DNA from: Paenisporosarcina indica
Lineage (GTDB): Bacteria; Bacillota; Bacilli; Bacillales_A; Planococcaceae
Length of the DNA stretch: 64,000 nt
Direction: 5' to 3'
NCBI RefSeq assembly: GCF_001939075.1
Contig: NZ_MPTA01000002.1
Coordinates: 372,001 to 436,000, forward strand
Part shown: positions 1 through 8,833 of the stretch, in pieces
Layout of the letters: every line of letters starts with the position of its first letter
How positions within the stretch are numbered: position 1 is the stretch's first letter
Notes under the pieces: generated by a model
What the model saw: the letters and a program-made list of their open reading frames with translations, nothing else
Database searches by the model: none
What the model was told of the DNA's origin: nothing
Made by a program: the position numbers and the translations under genes

Positions 1-57
1 ATAATGGGTCTGAGTTTTGATTTGCAACATACTGAGCTTTCTCTCTCTTCGTGCCAT
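1..57 (-). CDS. possible 5' end of a gene cut by the window edge
   Basis: An ATG at 57 opens a 19-codon reading frame (begins MARRERKLSM) that runs off the left edge. It starts 3 bases after the stop of the membrane protein at 61-660, so translational coupling is possible. There is no clear Shine-Dalgarno sequence. The visible stretch is basic and cannot be assigned to a family. It may be the next gene of the same minus-strand run, or chance. Confidence 0.3.
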   Translation of the reverse strand, partial: MARRERKLSMLQIKTQTHY

Positions 58-60
58 ACT

Positions 61-660
61 TTAAGACTTCGCTAGACGATCCACTTCTGTTTTCGATAAT
101 AGAAACATGGGTGCCAGTACAATAAATAATACGCCTACTAGATAAAATAAAATGGACACACCAGTATTTTCAGGTGCTTCTTTCGTCTGCATCATGGCAA
201 TCAATACAAGTGCTGCGAAAACTAATATAACCACATAAACGGATGCAATTTTCATAAGATTTTTATTATTTCTATTGACGAAACCTACTGTGGTTTTTTT
301 CTTTAAAACATGTGCTGCGATAATGATAACGACGGTAGCTAAAGCCATTAGCCAGAAATAGATTGTTCCGCTCAATAATTTGAGCAAAGGAATTACTGCA
401 AAAAGCACAATCCCCATCAACATGATGTAAACCTGAAATGAATAGTATTTAACCGTATCATTTTTGTATTTCTGCCAAACTCCAAATTGTATGCCCACTA
501 TTAATAAAAGAATAATGCTATTAATAATTAGCCATTTCACAACCGTTTCTTCTGGCATGAAACTGGATGGCAACATTACGCAAATTAGTAAAAAGACGGT
601 CATCTTGATACGACTATCCGCAACTGTTTCTGATGATTCATTCGGTATGTTTTTTTGCAT
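61..660 (-). CDS. multi-pass membrane protein, unknown function
   Basis: A protein of 199 aa, or 200 aa if the preceding ATG at 663 is used. GGAGG lies 3 bases from the first ATG and 6 from the second, so the second ATG (660) is the better start. After a polar N-terminus of about 20 residues there are roughly six hydrophobic segments, with a basic loop (KKKTTVGFVNRNNKN) in the middle. I do not recognise the family. It is the last complete gene of a minus-strand run of four membrane proteins downstream of the Tad pilus genes and may be cotranscribed with them, but no experimental or family link to pili is visible. Confidence 0.6.
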   Translation of the reverse strand: MQKNIPNESSETVADSRIKMTVFLLICVMLPSSFMPEETVVKWLIINSIILLLIVGIQFGVWQKYKNDTVKYYSFQVYIMLMGIVLFAVIPLLKLLSGTIYFWLMALATVVIIIAAHVLKKKTTVGFVNRNNKNLMKIASVYVVILVFAALVLIAMMQTKEAPENTGVSILFYLVGVLFIVLAPMFLLSKTEVDRLAKS

Positions 661-675
661 CATGAGCCTCCAATC

Positions 676-1119
676 TTAAGTAGTCTGTAACTTATGTTCT
701 TTGTTTACTTTGAATTGGATGTAGAAAAGATTGAATAAAGTCAACAGAATACGATTGAATCTGATGTCAGTTTTCGATTCTAGTGTTTCTGCTAAACGAA
801 ATGATGAATAATTCAGAAGTCCAATAAAGAAAAAGGTGAAAATTGTATCAAAGGATTCTATGACTAGAAATCCATAATCAGTGAAGATAAAAGCCCTCAG
901 AATATTCAATAGGAGAAACATAAATAAACCCAACGCAAAAAACTTCCACCATCCAAAAGGAATATAATTTTTCTCCGATAGTTGTCGAATATCATCTTTT
1001 CTTTTCAACCACCAAACACTCATATAGAAACCGAGTGAAAAAAAACTAAGAAGAATCATCACGAATAAATTAGTTTTTTTCAAAGGTTGGCTCACATTCA
1101 AACTCATTTTGTTCTTCAT
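676..1119 (-). CDS. membrane protein, DUF4234-like
   Basis: A 147-aa protein with about four hydrophobic segments. The N-terminal stretch FFSLGFYMSVWWLKRKDDI (residues 26-44) resembles the FSxGxYxxYWxxK motif of DUF4234 membrane proteins, so I make that assignment tentatively. It begins 4 bases after the stop of the 1124-1783 gene, and the gene at 61-660 follows after 15 bases, so the set is very probably one operon. Function unknown. Confidence 0.55.
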   Translation of the reverse strand: MKNKMSLNVSQPLKKTNLFVMILLSFFSLGFYMSVWWLKRKDDIRQLSEKNYIPFGWWKFFALGLFMFLLLNILRAFIFTDYGFLVIESFDTIFTFFFIGLLNYSSFRLAETLESKTDIRFNRILLTLFNLFYIQFKVNKEHKLQTT

Positions 1120-1123
1120 TTTC

Positions 1124-1783
1124 TCACCCCAATCCGGTTTTAGTGGTTTCAGTTCGATATCTTAAGCTTAAATATATATAAATTACTGGCAGAGAAAAAG
1201 TATTCAATATTCCACGAAGTACCATATAGCCATAAATATTATTTTCATAGTTATGTAAAACATACATCATAAGAGCCCAGACTAATAAATTAATTGAAAC
1301 GACGATGATCAAATCAATAAAGATTACAATATTTTCGTCCATTATTTTAGTGAATGTTTTTTTCACCATACTCTTCAAGCCTTGTTCATCCGTAAAGTAT
1401 GGAAGAACCATCAAAAAGATCAGAATCACTGCAGTAGGAATAAAGAACATCCACATACTATAAATCGCTGCTAAATAAAGTAGAATGGTCAACATCAATA
1501 AAGGCCCGAATTGTTTAATGAAAAAAAGAATTCCCTCTTTCAAGGTCATTTTTTCATCTTCTTTGTCACGTAAGACAAGTTTTAAAAATGGAGGGGCACA
1601 AATGATAAAGTTTATGAGCATAAGCAGTCCAGCAAAATAGGTAGGTGTTGATAATGCGTCGATTTCATACGACATCATTGCCGCAAAGTAACCTGCCATT
1701 GTAATCGGGAAAATGATTAACACTGATAATAATAGAATCAATATTAAATGACGGCTATAGATGTCTACCATTTCTCGGATCAT
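1124..1783 (-). CDS. six-segment membrane protein, unknown
   Basis: A 219-aa protein with about six hydrophobic segments and a short cytoplasmic charged stretch (LRDKEDEKMTLKEG, about residues 70-83). Its ATG overlaps the stop of the upstream gene 1780-2157 by 4 bases, which indicates translational coupling. The layout, two hydrophobic blocks of three segments, recalls general membrane-embedded YesL/DUF624-like proteins, but I cannot assign it. It sits in the minus-strand operon that continues from the Tad locus. Confidence 0.55.
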   Translation of the reverse strand: MIREMVDIYSRHLILILLLSVLIIFPITMAGYFAAMMSYEIDALSTPTYFAGLLMLINFIICAPPFLKLVLRDKEDEKMTLKEGILFFIKQFGPLLMLTILLYLAAIYSMWMFFIPTAVILIFLMVLPYFTDEQGLKSMVKKTFTKIMDENIVIFIDLIIVVSINLLVWALMMYVLHNYENNIYGYMVLRGILNTFSLPVIYIYLSLRYRTETTKTGLG

Positions 1784-2157
1784 GCGGGGACCCTACTTTC
1801 TTTCTTACTTATTATGAATTTTGTTGAGAAAGCAAAAACCATTGAAACAATTACTGCCCATGACATACTGCTATTGATCCCGGTAGGATCGGCAAATATC
1901 AGGACATTGAAAATATAATAGGAGAAAAGAATATTCAATAGAGACATTGTTATAGCTCCTAGATAGGCAGAAATATAAGGTGTGTCCGGTAACCAGAAGA
2001 CCGATAAAACCCCAATTGTTCCATATGTAATCAAAAGTTGTAGTGTAATAAAAACATGATATCCATCAAAATTTAGAAGTCCCATTAGTATGGATAAGAA
2101 AAATGTACTGATTATTGCAATTCCCAACATTTGAAGAAATTTCTTTGTTTGAAACAT
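1780..2157 (-). CDS. four-segment small membrane protein
   Basis: A 125-aa protein with four predicted transmembrane segments and a short basic tail (KKESRVPA). It is coupled by a 4-base overlap to the next gene. It starts 71 bases downstream of the Gly-rich secreted protein gene. The gap holds an imperfect inverted repeat (TTGATAGTGG with CCACCATCAA), too weak to call a terminator. The family is not recognised. Confidence 0.55.
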   Translation of the reverse strand: MFQTKKFLQMLGIAIISTFFLSILMGLLNFDGYHVFITLQLLITYGTIGVLSVFWLPDTPYISAYLGAITMSLLNILFSYYIFNVLIFADPTGINSSMSWAVIVSMVFAFSTKFIISKKESRVPA

Positions 2158-2228
2158 CCCTATCGCCTGCCTTCAATTTATTGATAGTGGAAGCCACCAA
2201 CAACGACTCCCACCATCAACTATTAATA

Positions 2229-3926
2229 TTATCCAAATAAGGATCCGACTAAATTGGTACCTGCATTCCAAATACCTTTGGCCGCGTGAACTGCACCATC
2301 GTAAACTGCTTTTACACCGTCACGCACGAATTTCTTGACAGCCTTTCCTGCATTTGTATTCATCAGTAGCGTTGCACCTGCACCCACTAGCAAGCCAACA
2401 CCTGCTCCAACCAAAGTTCCTACGATTGGGATCGGAATGGCTGTTCCAACAATAGCACCAGCTGCCATACTGCCGGCTACTGAAGATAGTGCAGTTATTC
2501 CAACACCTACAGCAACGTCGGTCGTAATATCAGCTGCAAAGTCGGTGGAAGCATACCCAATACTTGAGTTTTTTCCTATTCCCGAATAATCAATGATACT
2601 ATTGGCAGAGCTCAGTAAGACATTGACTGGTCCATTGAGTTTGCCCCAGTTTTTGAGTTTCCAAAATGCACTTGTTTTCACATTAATTGCGTCATCGACA
2701 CTCGATTTTGCTGCTGCTTTAGCCAATTCCCAACGAGATAAATTCGTTGCACCCGGTGCCGCTATTTTTCTGGATTTATTAAATGCATCGATTTTCGCCT
2801 GACTTACTTGTCGTGCCCCAATCCCAAGTTTCTTAGTCTCACCATTTACCTTGTATTCTTTGAAGTTCTGATAATAGTGATTCAAAATTGGGTTTTTGAC
2901 ATTGGCTTTCCCTTTAACTGCAATATTGCCTTGTAATCTACCTGATTCAATGGTTTTAAAATCAAATCCGGCATTCCATGCAACCAGTGGACCAATTACC
3001 TTGTCTCCAAAACCGAACCAATATGTTTTTACATCTCGAAGGCTACCAGTAATAGTACCCCAGATCCCTCTTCCATCATCAGTACCTTTGAACAACGCTT
3101 CCATATTCGTAGGTCCAGCTACTTCCCCAGTACCAGATTCACCCTGACTTCCTGATCCAGAGGAGCCACCCGATCCCGCTCCATCTTGACCTCCACCACC
3201 GGTTGAACCACCTGTTCCGGTTCCGCCTGAGCCACTAGTACCACCGTTTCCACTGGAACCGCCTGAACCTGTGCCACCTTGACCACCGTCAATGGTAGAG
3301 CCATTCGGACCTGTTCCTCCTGTGCCAGCTTGTCCACCGTCAATGGTAGAGCCATTCGGACCTGTTCCTCCTGTGCCAGCTTGTCCACCGTCAATGGTAG
3401 AACCATTCGGACCTGTTCCTCCTGTGCCTGCTTGTCCACCGTCAATGGCAGAACCATTTGGACCCGTTCCTCCTGTGCCAGCTTGTCCACCATCAATGGC
3501 AGAACCGTTCGCACCCGTTCCTCCTGTGCCTGCTGAACCACCGTCAGTTGTTCCTCCATTTGGACCTTGTCCACCACTTATCGCTGTTCCCGTTTGTAAC
3601 CAATTAAATGGGTAGCTAACATAGTTCGGCGTTATAAATAATCCAGTAGTGGTTGGCGACCCATAGATTATCGGTTGACCAGACATTGAAGGTATGCCGT
3701 TCGAGCCAGGTTGCCCAGGCAAGTAAGACTGTCCTTGAGCACCGAAATCACCAGGTGCAATAAATTGTCCCCCCGGAAATGGACTTCCTCCTGTTATGGC
3801 TGAACCCGGTGTGATTGCTTTCCCTGGAGTAAAGTTTGCCAATATGACTGATGGTCCCGCGGTCCAAAACAATAGAAAAGAAATCATGCTAACGGCAAAA
3901 AACTTTTTAAAAATCGTCTTTTTCAT
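2229..3926 (-). CDS. secreted Gly-rich repeat protein with glycine-zipper C-terminus
   Basis: A 565-aa protein. Residues 1-30 look like a Sec signal peptide (MKKTIFKKFF, hydrophobic core, cleavage near ILA). Residues 31-120 are a Pro/Gly-rich linker. Residues 121-222 are six tandem 17-residue units of the type GPNGSTIDGGQAGTGGT, followed by a Gly/Ser-rich stretch to about 265. The C-terminal half is ordered: a lysine-rich region, then about residues 455-525 with an Ala/Gly-rich glycine zipper (VGVGITALSSVAG, AIPIPIVGTLVGAGVG) and a basic amphipathic end. That tail resembles the C-termini of LXG or WXG-associated Bacillales proteins, from memory. It lies 15 bases downstream of the VWA lipoprotein in the Tad operon, which suggests a surface or pilus-associated role. 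No catalytic motif was seen. Confidence 0.75.
   Translation of the reverse strand: MKKTIFKKFFAVSMISFLLFWTAGPSVILANFTPGKAITPGSAITGGSPFPGGQFIAPGDFGAQGQSYLPGQPGSNGIPSMSGQPIIYGSPTTTGLFITPNYVSYPFNWLQTGTAISGGQGPNGGTTDGGSAGTGGTGANGSAIDGGQAGTGGTGPNGSAIDGGQAGTGGTGPNGSTIDGGQAGTGGTGPNGSTIDGGQAGTGGTGPNGSTIDGGQGGTGSGGSSGNGGTSGSGGTGTGGSTGGGGQDGAGSGGSSGSGSQGESGTGEVAGPTNMEALFKGTDDGRGIWGTITGSLRDVKTYWFGFGDKVIGPLVAWNAGFDFKTIESGRLQGNIAVKGKANVKNPILNHYYQNFKEYKVNGETKKLGIGARQVSQAKIDAFNKSRKIAAPGATNLSRWELAKAAAKSSVDDAINVKTSAFWKLKNWGKLNGPVNVLLSSANSIIDYSGIGKNSSIGYASTDFAADITTDVAVGVGITALSSVAGSMAAGAIVGTAIPIPIVGTLVGAGVGLLVGAGATLLMNTNAGKAVKKFVRDGVKAVYDGAVHAAKGIWNAGTNLVGSLFG
3261..3566 (-). repeat. six tandem 51-bp units inside the Gly-rich gene
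   Basis: Six copies of a 51-bp (17-codon) unit encode residues 121-222 of the secreted protein. The inner copies are nearly identical and the two outer ones diverge (GPNGGTTDGGSAGTGGT at one end). Because 51 is a multiple of three and stop codons are absent, long shadow reading frames open on both strands here. They are not genes. Copy number is expected to vary by slippage. Confidence 0.9.
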
Positions 3927-3941
3927 ACGTACACCTCCTGC

Positions 3942-5339
3942 TTATGGGGTTACATTTTGGCTGTATTCCTGTTCAAGGGTTTCTATGGCTTCGGCGTAAT
4001 TCTTGTCGTTCAATACCTCTAATTCTTTTTTGAGCTTATCGTATTCCTGCTCGATCCATAAATGATAGTCCACATTTTTCTGGATTAAGTAATCATGGCT
4101 TTCCTGAGACATTTTCTCATGTTCTTGCAATAAGTAAGTTAATGTAAAGCCTACTTGTTGTCTTTCATCTACATACTTTTTGAATTCCTTTGAATGGTAA
4201 CCGAAAATATCCAAGTAATTATTCGTTTGTTCCAGTCCAAGATTTCCTTCTTGTGAGGTCTTCCACTGTTTCCACTTCTCTGCTACTTTTTTTGCTTGGT
4301 CTAACTGATTTTGAAGACCTTGTGCATTTTGTACGTCCTGATAAGAACCTTTTGTCGCTTCAGCTACCGCTCTTAACTGTTGTTGGCCTTCACTGTCTAC
4401 ATTAAATCCGATTACATTGACAATCGGTGTAATATCCGAATTGTACAGATTTTCTGCAGCTCCAACTGGATCATCATCACATGTCGAAATACCGTCACTT
4501 ACCAAATAGACGATATTGGTATTTTTATCTCCCTTAAAGGAGGACAAATCTTTTTGCGCTTCGTTCAAAGCTAACTGAATGGGCGTCCATCCTGCTGGCA
4601 CGGCCTTGGTTAATGCTTGCGTGAACGTTGCTGAGTTGTACTTACCAATCGGGTAAATCAGTTCGCTACTGCCACAAGAAAGTGCCTTGTCTGCTGAAGA
4701 GCCTGTACCCTCTTGCCCGTAAATGCGCAGACCAACGTTCGCGTTTTCAGGAAGTCCTTGCACAAAGTTGGTAATCGCTGATTTTGCAGCTTCCATTTGA
4801 GTCTGGTTGCCGAGACTTTTCCCCATACTTCCGGAAGCATCGAGAATCACCATCACATTTAAGTTTTCTTTGAATTGCATGCGTGGATCTTCTACATCTG
4901 GACTGCCTATCGATTGGAACTTCAACTGATTGATTAGATCCTCTGGTCCTTCAAAGTCTTGTTGATAGACTGATAGAAGATGACTATAATAGGCGTCCAG
5001 ATCTTCTTCACTTGGATTCCCGGAAATATCCGGCAAGTCTTTCGTTAATTCATCAATTTTCTTTTGATCCTCTTTATCAATGGTCGCCAAGTAACCTGTA
5101 TATCCAGGTGTACGTAAAGCCAATTCATTTAAGGTTCTTGGCAGAGGCACTGCTTCCTCTTTTTCCTCTTCTTTTGGTTCAGATGGATTCTCTTGCTCAG
5201 GAGTTACAGTAGTTGGCTTTTCTTCTTTTGTCTGTTCTTTTGGTGGTTCTTCTGCATGTGGTCTTGCTTGCTGTTCATCACTACACCCATAAAGAGTCAT
5301 TATGAGTAAGCCTGGAATCATGAAATGTTTCCAATTCAT
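3942..5339 (-). CDS. VWA-domain lipoprotein of the Tad locus
   Basis: A 465-aa lipoprotein with lipobox LYGC (Cys19), then an acidic, Pro/Glu-rich linker (about residues 22-70). A von Willebrand factor A domain spans about residues 160-350. Its MIDAS motif DASGS is at 167-171, and later residues include a conserved VSDG (in YLVSDGISTCDDD). The C-terminal 100 residues are Gln/Glu/Lys-rich and probably coiled coil. VWA proteins commonly accompany Tad pili, where they bind ligands or act in adhesion. Position between the pilin and the Gly-rich protein supports a surface role. It starts 39 bases after the pilin stop. Confidence 0.85.
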   Translation of the reverse strand: MNWKHFMIPGLLIMTLYGCSDEQQARPHAEEPPKEQTKEEKPTTVTPEQENPSEPKEEEKEEAVPLPRTLNELALRTPGYTGYLATIDKEDQKKIDELTKDLPDISGNPSEEDLDAYYSHLLSVYQQDFEGPEDLINQLKFQSIGSPDVEDPRMQFKENLNVMVILDASGSMGKSLGNQTQMEAAKSAITNFVQGLPENANVGLRIYGQEGTGSSADKALSCGSSELIYPIGKYNSATFTQALTKAVPAGWTPIQLALNEAQKDLSSFKGDKNTNIVYLVSDGISTCDDDPVGAAENLYNSDITPIVNVIGFNVDSEGQQQLRAVAEATKGSYQDVQNAQGLQNQLDQAKKVAEKWKQWKTSQEGNLGLEQTNNYLDIFGYHSKEFKKYVDERQQVGFTLTYLLQEHEKMSQESHDYLIQKNVDYHLWIEQEYDKLKKELEVLNDKNYAEAIETLEQEYSQNVTP

Positions 5340-5378
5340 TCTCTTACCGCCCCTCTTGATGTCTGAATTACGAGTGTA

Positions 5379-5585
5379 TTAGCCTACCATTCCGCTGATT
5401 TTTGAAATAATACTGCTGATCAAATTACCAATTGCTCCTGATTGTCCACTCACTGCCGTTGAAATGATCCCTAAAACTAAAATCAATAATGCTGCTAGTC
5501 CCAACCACTCAAGTGATTGTGCACCTTTTTCGTTTTTCACAGGTACCACGATATTCATCATTGCGTTCATAAGTAAGTTTTTCAT
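5379..5585 (-). CDS. Flp-type Tad pilin precursor
   Basis: A small prepilin of 68 aa. The frame is open further upstream (to 5630), but the ATG at 5585 has GGGAGAG 9-10 bases upstream and gives a normal leader. The leader ends ...KNEKG, and the mature part starts AQSLEWLGLAALLILVLGI. This gives a Gly at -1 and Glu at +5 followed by one hydrophobic segment, the class III (Flp) prepilin pattern. The C-terminus is short and Ser/Gly/Ile-rich. It is 28 bases downstream of tadC. This would be the major pilus subunit. The prepilin peptidase needed to cleave it is not in this window. Confidence 0.85.
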   Translation of the reverse strand: MKNLLMNAMMNIVVPVKNEKGAQSLEWLGLAALLILVLGIISTAVSGQSGAIGNLISSIISKISGMVG

Positions 5586-5613
5586 TTTGTTTTCTCTCCC
5601 TCGAGTTGTTTTT

Positions 5614-6546
5614 TTATTGGAATAAATCAAAAATACCCTTGTTTTCGTTGAATATATTTATTATCATCAAGCCTCCGATTAATACAAGCGAAGACGGCAG
5701 TATCATGAATGTCGTAACAAGTGTTACTTTCGGTGAAGCTTTTGCAGCCTTCTCTTTTATCATTTCTTTTTTTAACTTTCGCATTTCTTCGGCTTGTTGT
5801 TTAAACGTATCAGCAATCGGTACACCCAATCGTTCGCCTTGAATCAAGGACTTGATTAATATTTGAAACTCTTTTGAATCATTGCGGACCAGCAAAGTAC
5901 GATAGGCTTCTGATCTTTGAACCCCTACGCTGATCTCCTGAATAAAGCGTCCGAACTCTTCTTTCACCGGACCATCAAAGTATGGCACGATGTCACGTAT
6001 AGCTTGATCCATCGCTACACCAGCTTGCAATGTAACGCTCATCGTATCGAGAAAGTCCGGTAAACGATAAGAAATTTCCTCCTGCCGTTTTTTTGCTTTT
6101 GAACGAATCCACATAATGGCACTCATGTAACCGAAAATCGGGAGCAGGATGATCATAAATTGTGAAAATGGCAGAAGTAGAATTAGAGATACTCCCCCCA
6201 CAAAGAAACCGACAATCGATAAGAATATCTTTAATCCTTGGAATCGCTCCACGGTTAATTCATATGGATATCCTGCCTGAAGCAACCACTTCTTCACATC
6301 ATCGTTTTCACTGAAAAAGTTTATGCGTTGCCCCAGGTCAGCAAAGTCATCGGCAAACTGAAATGTCTTGGCGACCAGCTTTTCCTTACGTGTGACCTTC
6401 CGGTAAAATGCATCATAGACAAACAGTGATTCGACGACCTGTTCTTTTATTGCTTTACGTTCACGCCAGTAAACATAGGAAGAGCGAAGGGCAATACCGA
6501 CAAATACGATAAACATCAGTACCGCCAAGGCGATAATTCCATCCAT
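5614..6546 (-). CDS. tadC: Tad secretion inner-membrane protein TadC
   Basis: A 310-aa type II secretion F-domain protein. An N-terminal membrane segment (residues 4-22) is followed by a cytoplasmic region, two further membrane segments (about 105-145), the T2SSF core with the typical RLPDFLDTMSVTLQAGVAMDQAI stretch (around 165-190, shown here in part), and a C-terminal membrane segment. TadB and TadC form the platform that works with the TadA ATPase to extrude pilin. It follows tadB by 4 bases, as usual in tad operons. Confidence 0.9.
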   Translation of the reverse strand: MDGIIALAVLMFIVFVGIALRSSYVYWRERKAIKEQVVESLFVYDAFYRKVTRKEKLVAKTFQFADDFADLGQRINFFSENDDVKKWLLQAGYPYELTVERFQGLKIFLSIVGFFVGGVSLILLLPFSQFMIILLPIFGYMSAIMWIRSKAKKRQEEISYRLPDFLDTMSVTLQAGVAMDQAIRDIVPYFDGPVKEEFGRFIQEISVGVQRSEAYRTLLVRNDSKEFQILIKSLIQGERLGVPIADTFKQQAEEMRKLKKEMIKEKAAKASPKVTLVTTFMILPSSLVLIGGLMIINIFNENKGIFDLFQ

Positions 6547-6550
6547 TACA

Positions 6551-7477
6551 TCACACCCTTATATTCGTGATTTTTCGTACAACCACAAATGTTAATATGG
6601 TTCCGGTTAAGAAGAATGCTAATAAGATAATGCCTATTCCGGTAAAGAGTGGATCCAAAAATCCTTCAATAATGTTATTCATCATGAGGACAAGGAAAAT
6701 AGGAATGACAGGCACTATATACGAAATGTAACGTTGTTCTGCTGTCATAGTTTTGATTTCCTGCTTCAAAAGCTTTCGCTCTTCCAATGTCTGACTCATT
6801 TCGTCCAGGACAGCGTATAAGTTACCCCCTGCCTTTTTTTGGATGAGCATCGTTGCGGTGAATAATTGGAACTCTTTGTCTTCCACTCGTTTTTCCATAC
6901 TACGAATCGCAGCATTAAAATCAATACCTAGTGAAAGTTCGTGTGCCAATCTTTTAAACTCTGATTTTGCAGGTTCCGAAATTTCCTGTGAAACAAGCTG
7001 TATGCCTTGATTGAGTGTCATACCAGATCGTGTTGAATTGGCTAAAATACGACAGATTTCAGGTAGTTGCTCCACCAGCATTTGCTTCTTCTTGTTCTTT
7101 CGAGCCATGAACAGTACGCGACGAGCACCTTCAATAATCAATAGAGCTATGATGAGTCCAGTTAACAAATTTAAATTAAAGAAAGTTTGCAGGCCAATCA
7201 CTAATCCCATGTATGCAACAATGAGTGCTCCTATAAATTCTGAAGGTGTAAAGCTGATATTTGCATCTATCAGTTTGTGTTCCAATAGTTTTGCAGATTC
7301 AGTTTGGTCATATTTTGTTCCAATAACGACCAAGACACTCTTTCTACGTTCACCATCTCTATAAAATTGCTGAACATTTTTACGCCATTCTCTTTTTTCC
7401 TTGCGGTATCCTAAATGAAAGTAGAAAGCAATAACTACAACGAGAATGGTTGACATTGCTAAAATCGCTTCAGTCAT
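6551..7477 (-). CDS. tadB: Tad secretion inner-membrane protein TadB
   Basis: A 308-aa T2SSF-domain protein. It has one N-terminal membrane segment, a pair near residues 95-120, a cytoplasmic core with EQLPEICRILANSTRSGMTL, and two C-terminal membrane segments. The core stretch is the helical T2SSF signature. It overlaps the tadA stop by 4 bases (7474-7477) and precedes tadC. Assignment as TadB rather than TadC rests on gene order and on similarity between the two neighbouring F-domain proteins. Confidence 0.9.
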   Translation of the reverse strand: MTEAILAMSTILVVVIAFYFHLGYRKEKREWRKNVQQFYRDGERRKSVLVVIGTKYDQTESAKLLEHKLIDANISFTPSEFIGALIVAYMGLVIGLQTFFNLNLLTGLIIALLIIEGARRVLFMARKNKKKQMLVEQLPEICRILANSTRSGMTLNQGIQLVSQEISEPAKSEFKRLAHELSLGIDFNAAIRSMEKRVEDKEFQLFTATMLIQKKAGGNLYAVLDEMSQTLEERKLLKQEIKTMTAEQRYISYIVPVIPIFLVLMMNNIIEGFLDPLFTGIGIILLAFFLTGTILTFVVVRKITNIRV

Positions 7478-8820
7478 ACTGCAGCACCCCGCTTCTCGGG
7501 CTGGAATAAAGATTCATCCATTTCAATGCCGAACACACGAATTCGTTCCAGGCACTGCGGAACTTCACCTGTTGGCGTAAAATGACCTTCTACATCCCCA
7601 TCTTTCGTTAATCCCGTCCGTTGAAACTTGAAAATCTCAACTATCCGGTGTTTGCCATCATTTTTCTGCACTTCCGAAATGGAGACAATTTTACGTGTTC
7701 CATCCGTCAAACGAGTCGCTTGGACAATAATATCCAACGCACCGACAATATATTCTCGAATAACCGTAGACGGCAAATCCATTCCTGCCATGATGACCAT
7801 CGATTCGACACGACGTAGTGCATCATCGGCATTATTGGCATGGACTGTGGTTATCGATCCTTCATGACCAGTATTCATGGCCTGCAGCATATCGAATGCT
7901 TCGCCACTTCGAACTTCCCCGACGATGATACGATCAGGTCTCATTCGCAGAGCATTTCGCACTAAATTTCGAATGCTTACTTCCCCTTTCCCTTCAACGT
8001 TTGCGGGTCGCGCCTCCATACCTACGACGTTTGGTCGGTCAAGACGTAATTCCGCGGAATCTTCTATAGTAATTACTCGTTCCCCAATAGGAATCGCGGC
8101 TGCTATGACATTCAACAAAGTCGTTTTACCTGAACCAGTTCCCCCACTGATGAGCGTATTTAACTTGGCACGAACAATGCCATCCAGGAACTTCGCCATA
8201 TCTTCATTTAAAGAATTGAACTCCAGTAAGTCCTCCACTTTAAATGGATCTGCCCTGAACTTACGAATGGACACCAAAGTTCCAGATAGACTGACAGGTG
8301 ATATAACGGCATTGACACGACTTCCATCAGGCAATCTGGCATCCACCATCGGGGAACTCTCATCGATTCGTCGACCAAGTGGAGCTACAATGCGGTCCAC
8401 GATATGTCGTACATGCTCGTCGTTCCTGAAAGAAATTTGAACTTCCTGTAGTTTCCCTCTTCTTTCCACATATACTTCCTGAAATCCATTAATAAGAATT
8501 TCCGTGATATCAGGGTCGTTAATAAGTGGTTCCAAGGGACCAAACCCTACGGACTCATCCAGGATTCTAGTAATCAGAAGCTCTTTATCGTGTCTAGAAA
8601 TAATTACTTTTTCTTCAGACATGAAGGTCGAAACATATTGCTCTATACGTAACCGCATCTCGCCGGAGGAGAGCTGCGTTAAAGCTTCCAAGTTCGTATC
8701 TCGTAATAAACGGGCTTTGTAGTGTTCGACTAATTCATCGACGAGGTGATTTTCGTATTCGTAAGAGGTTGGCTTTTTCTGCACAAGCTTCTCTTTTCTT
8801 TTTTCAAACAGTGAGCTCAT
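7474..8820 (-). CDS. tadA: Tad pilus assembly ATPase TadA/CpaF
   Basis: A 448-aa VirB11/PulE-type secretion ATPase. Walker A GGTGSGKT is at residues 226-233, Walker B RIIVGE at about 297-302, and the His-box GSITTVHA at about 321-328. The N-terminal domain carries the usual FGPLEPLINDPDITEI segment near residue 93. It would power pilin export and assembly at the inner face of the membrane. It lies 13 bases after tadZ and overlaps tadB by 4 bases. Length and motif order match CpaF family proteins, and nothing is missing. Confidence 0.95.
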   Translation of the reverse strand: MSSLFEKRKEKLVQKKPTSYEYENHLVDELVEHYKARLLRDTNLEALTQLSSGEMRLRIEQYVSTFMSEEKVIISRHDKELLITRILDESVGFGPLEPLINDPDITEILINGFQEVYVERRGKLQEVQISFRNDEHVRHIVDRIVAPLGRRIDESSPMVDARLPDGSRVNAVISPVSLSGTLVSIRKFRADPFKVEDLLEFNSLNEDMAKFLDGIVRAKLNTLISGGTGSGKTTLLNVIAAAIPIGERVITIEDSAELRLDRPNVVGMEARPANVEGKGEVSIRNLVRNALRMRPDRIIVGEVRSGEAFDMLQAMNTGHEGSITTVHANNADDALRRVESMVIMAGMDLPSTVIREYIVGALDIIVQATRLTDGTRKIVSISEVQKNDGKHRIVEIFKFQRTGLTKDGDVEGHFTPTGEVPQCLERIRVFGIEMDESLFQPEKRGAAV

Positions 8821-8833
8821 CCCTCTTCACCTC

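Noticed and set aside
3119-3577. Long open frames on both strands across the 51-bp repeats
   Set aside because: They result from a repeat unit that is a multiple of three and lacks stop codons. Only the frame with signal peptide and ordered C-terminus is credible.
7877-8440. 187-codon plus-strand frame opposite tadA
   Set aside because: Antisense shadow of a GC-balanced conserved gene; composition (Ser/Arg-rich) is typical of shadows.
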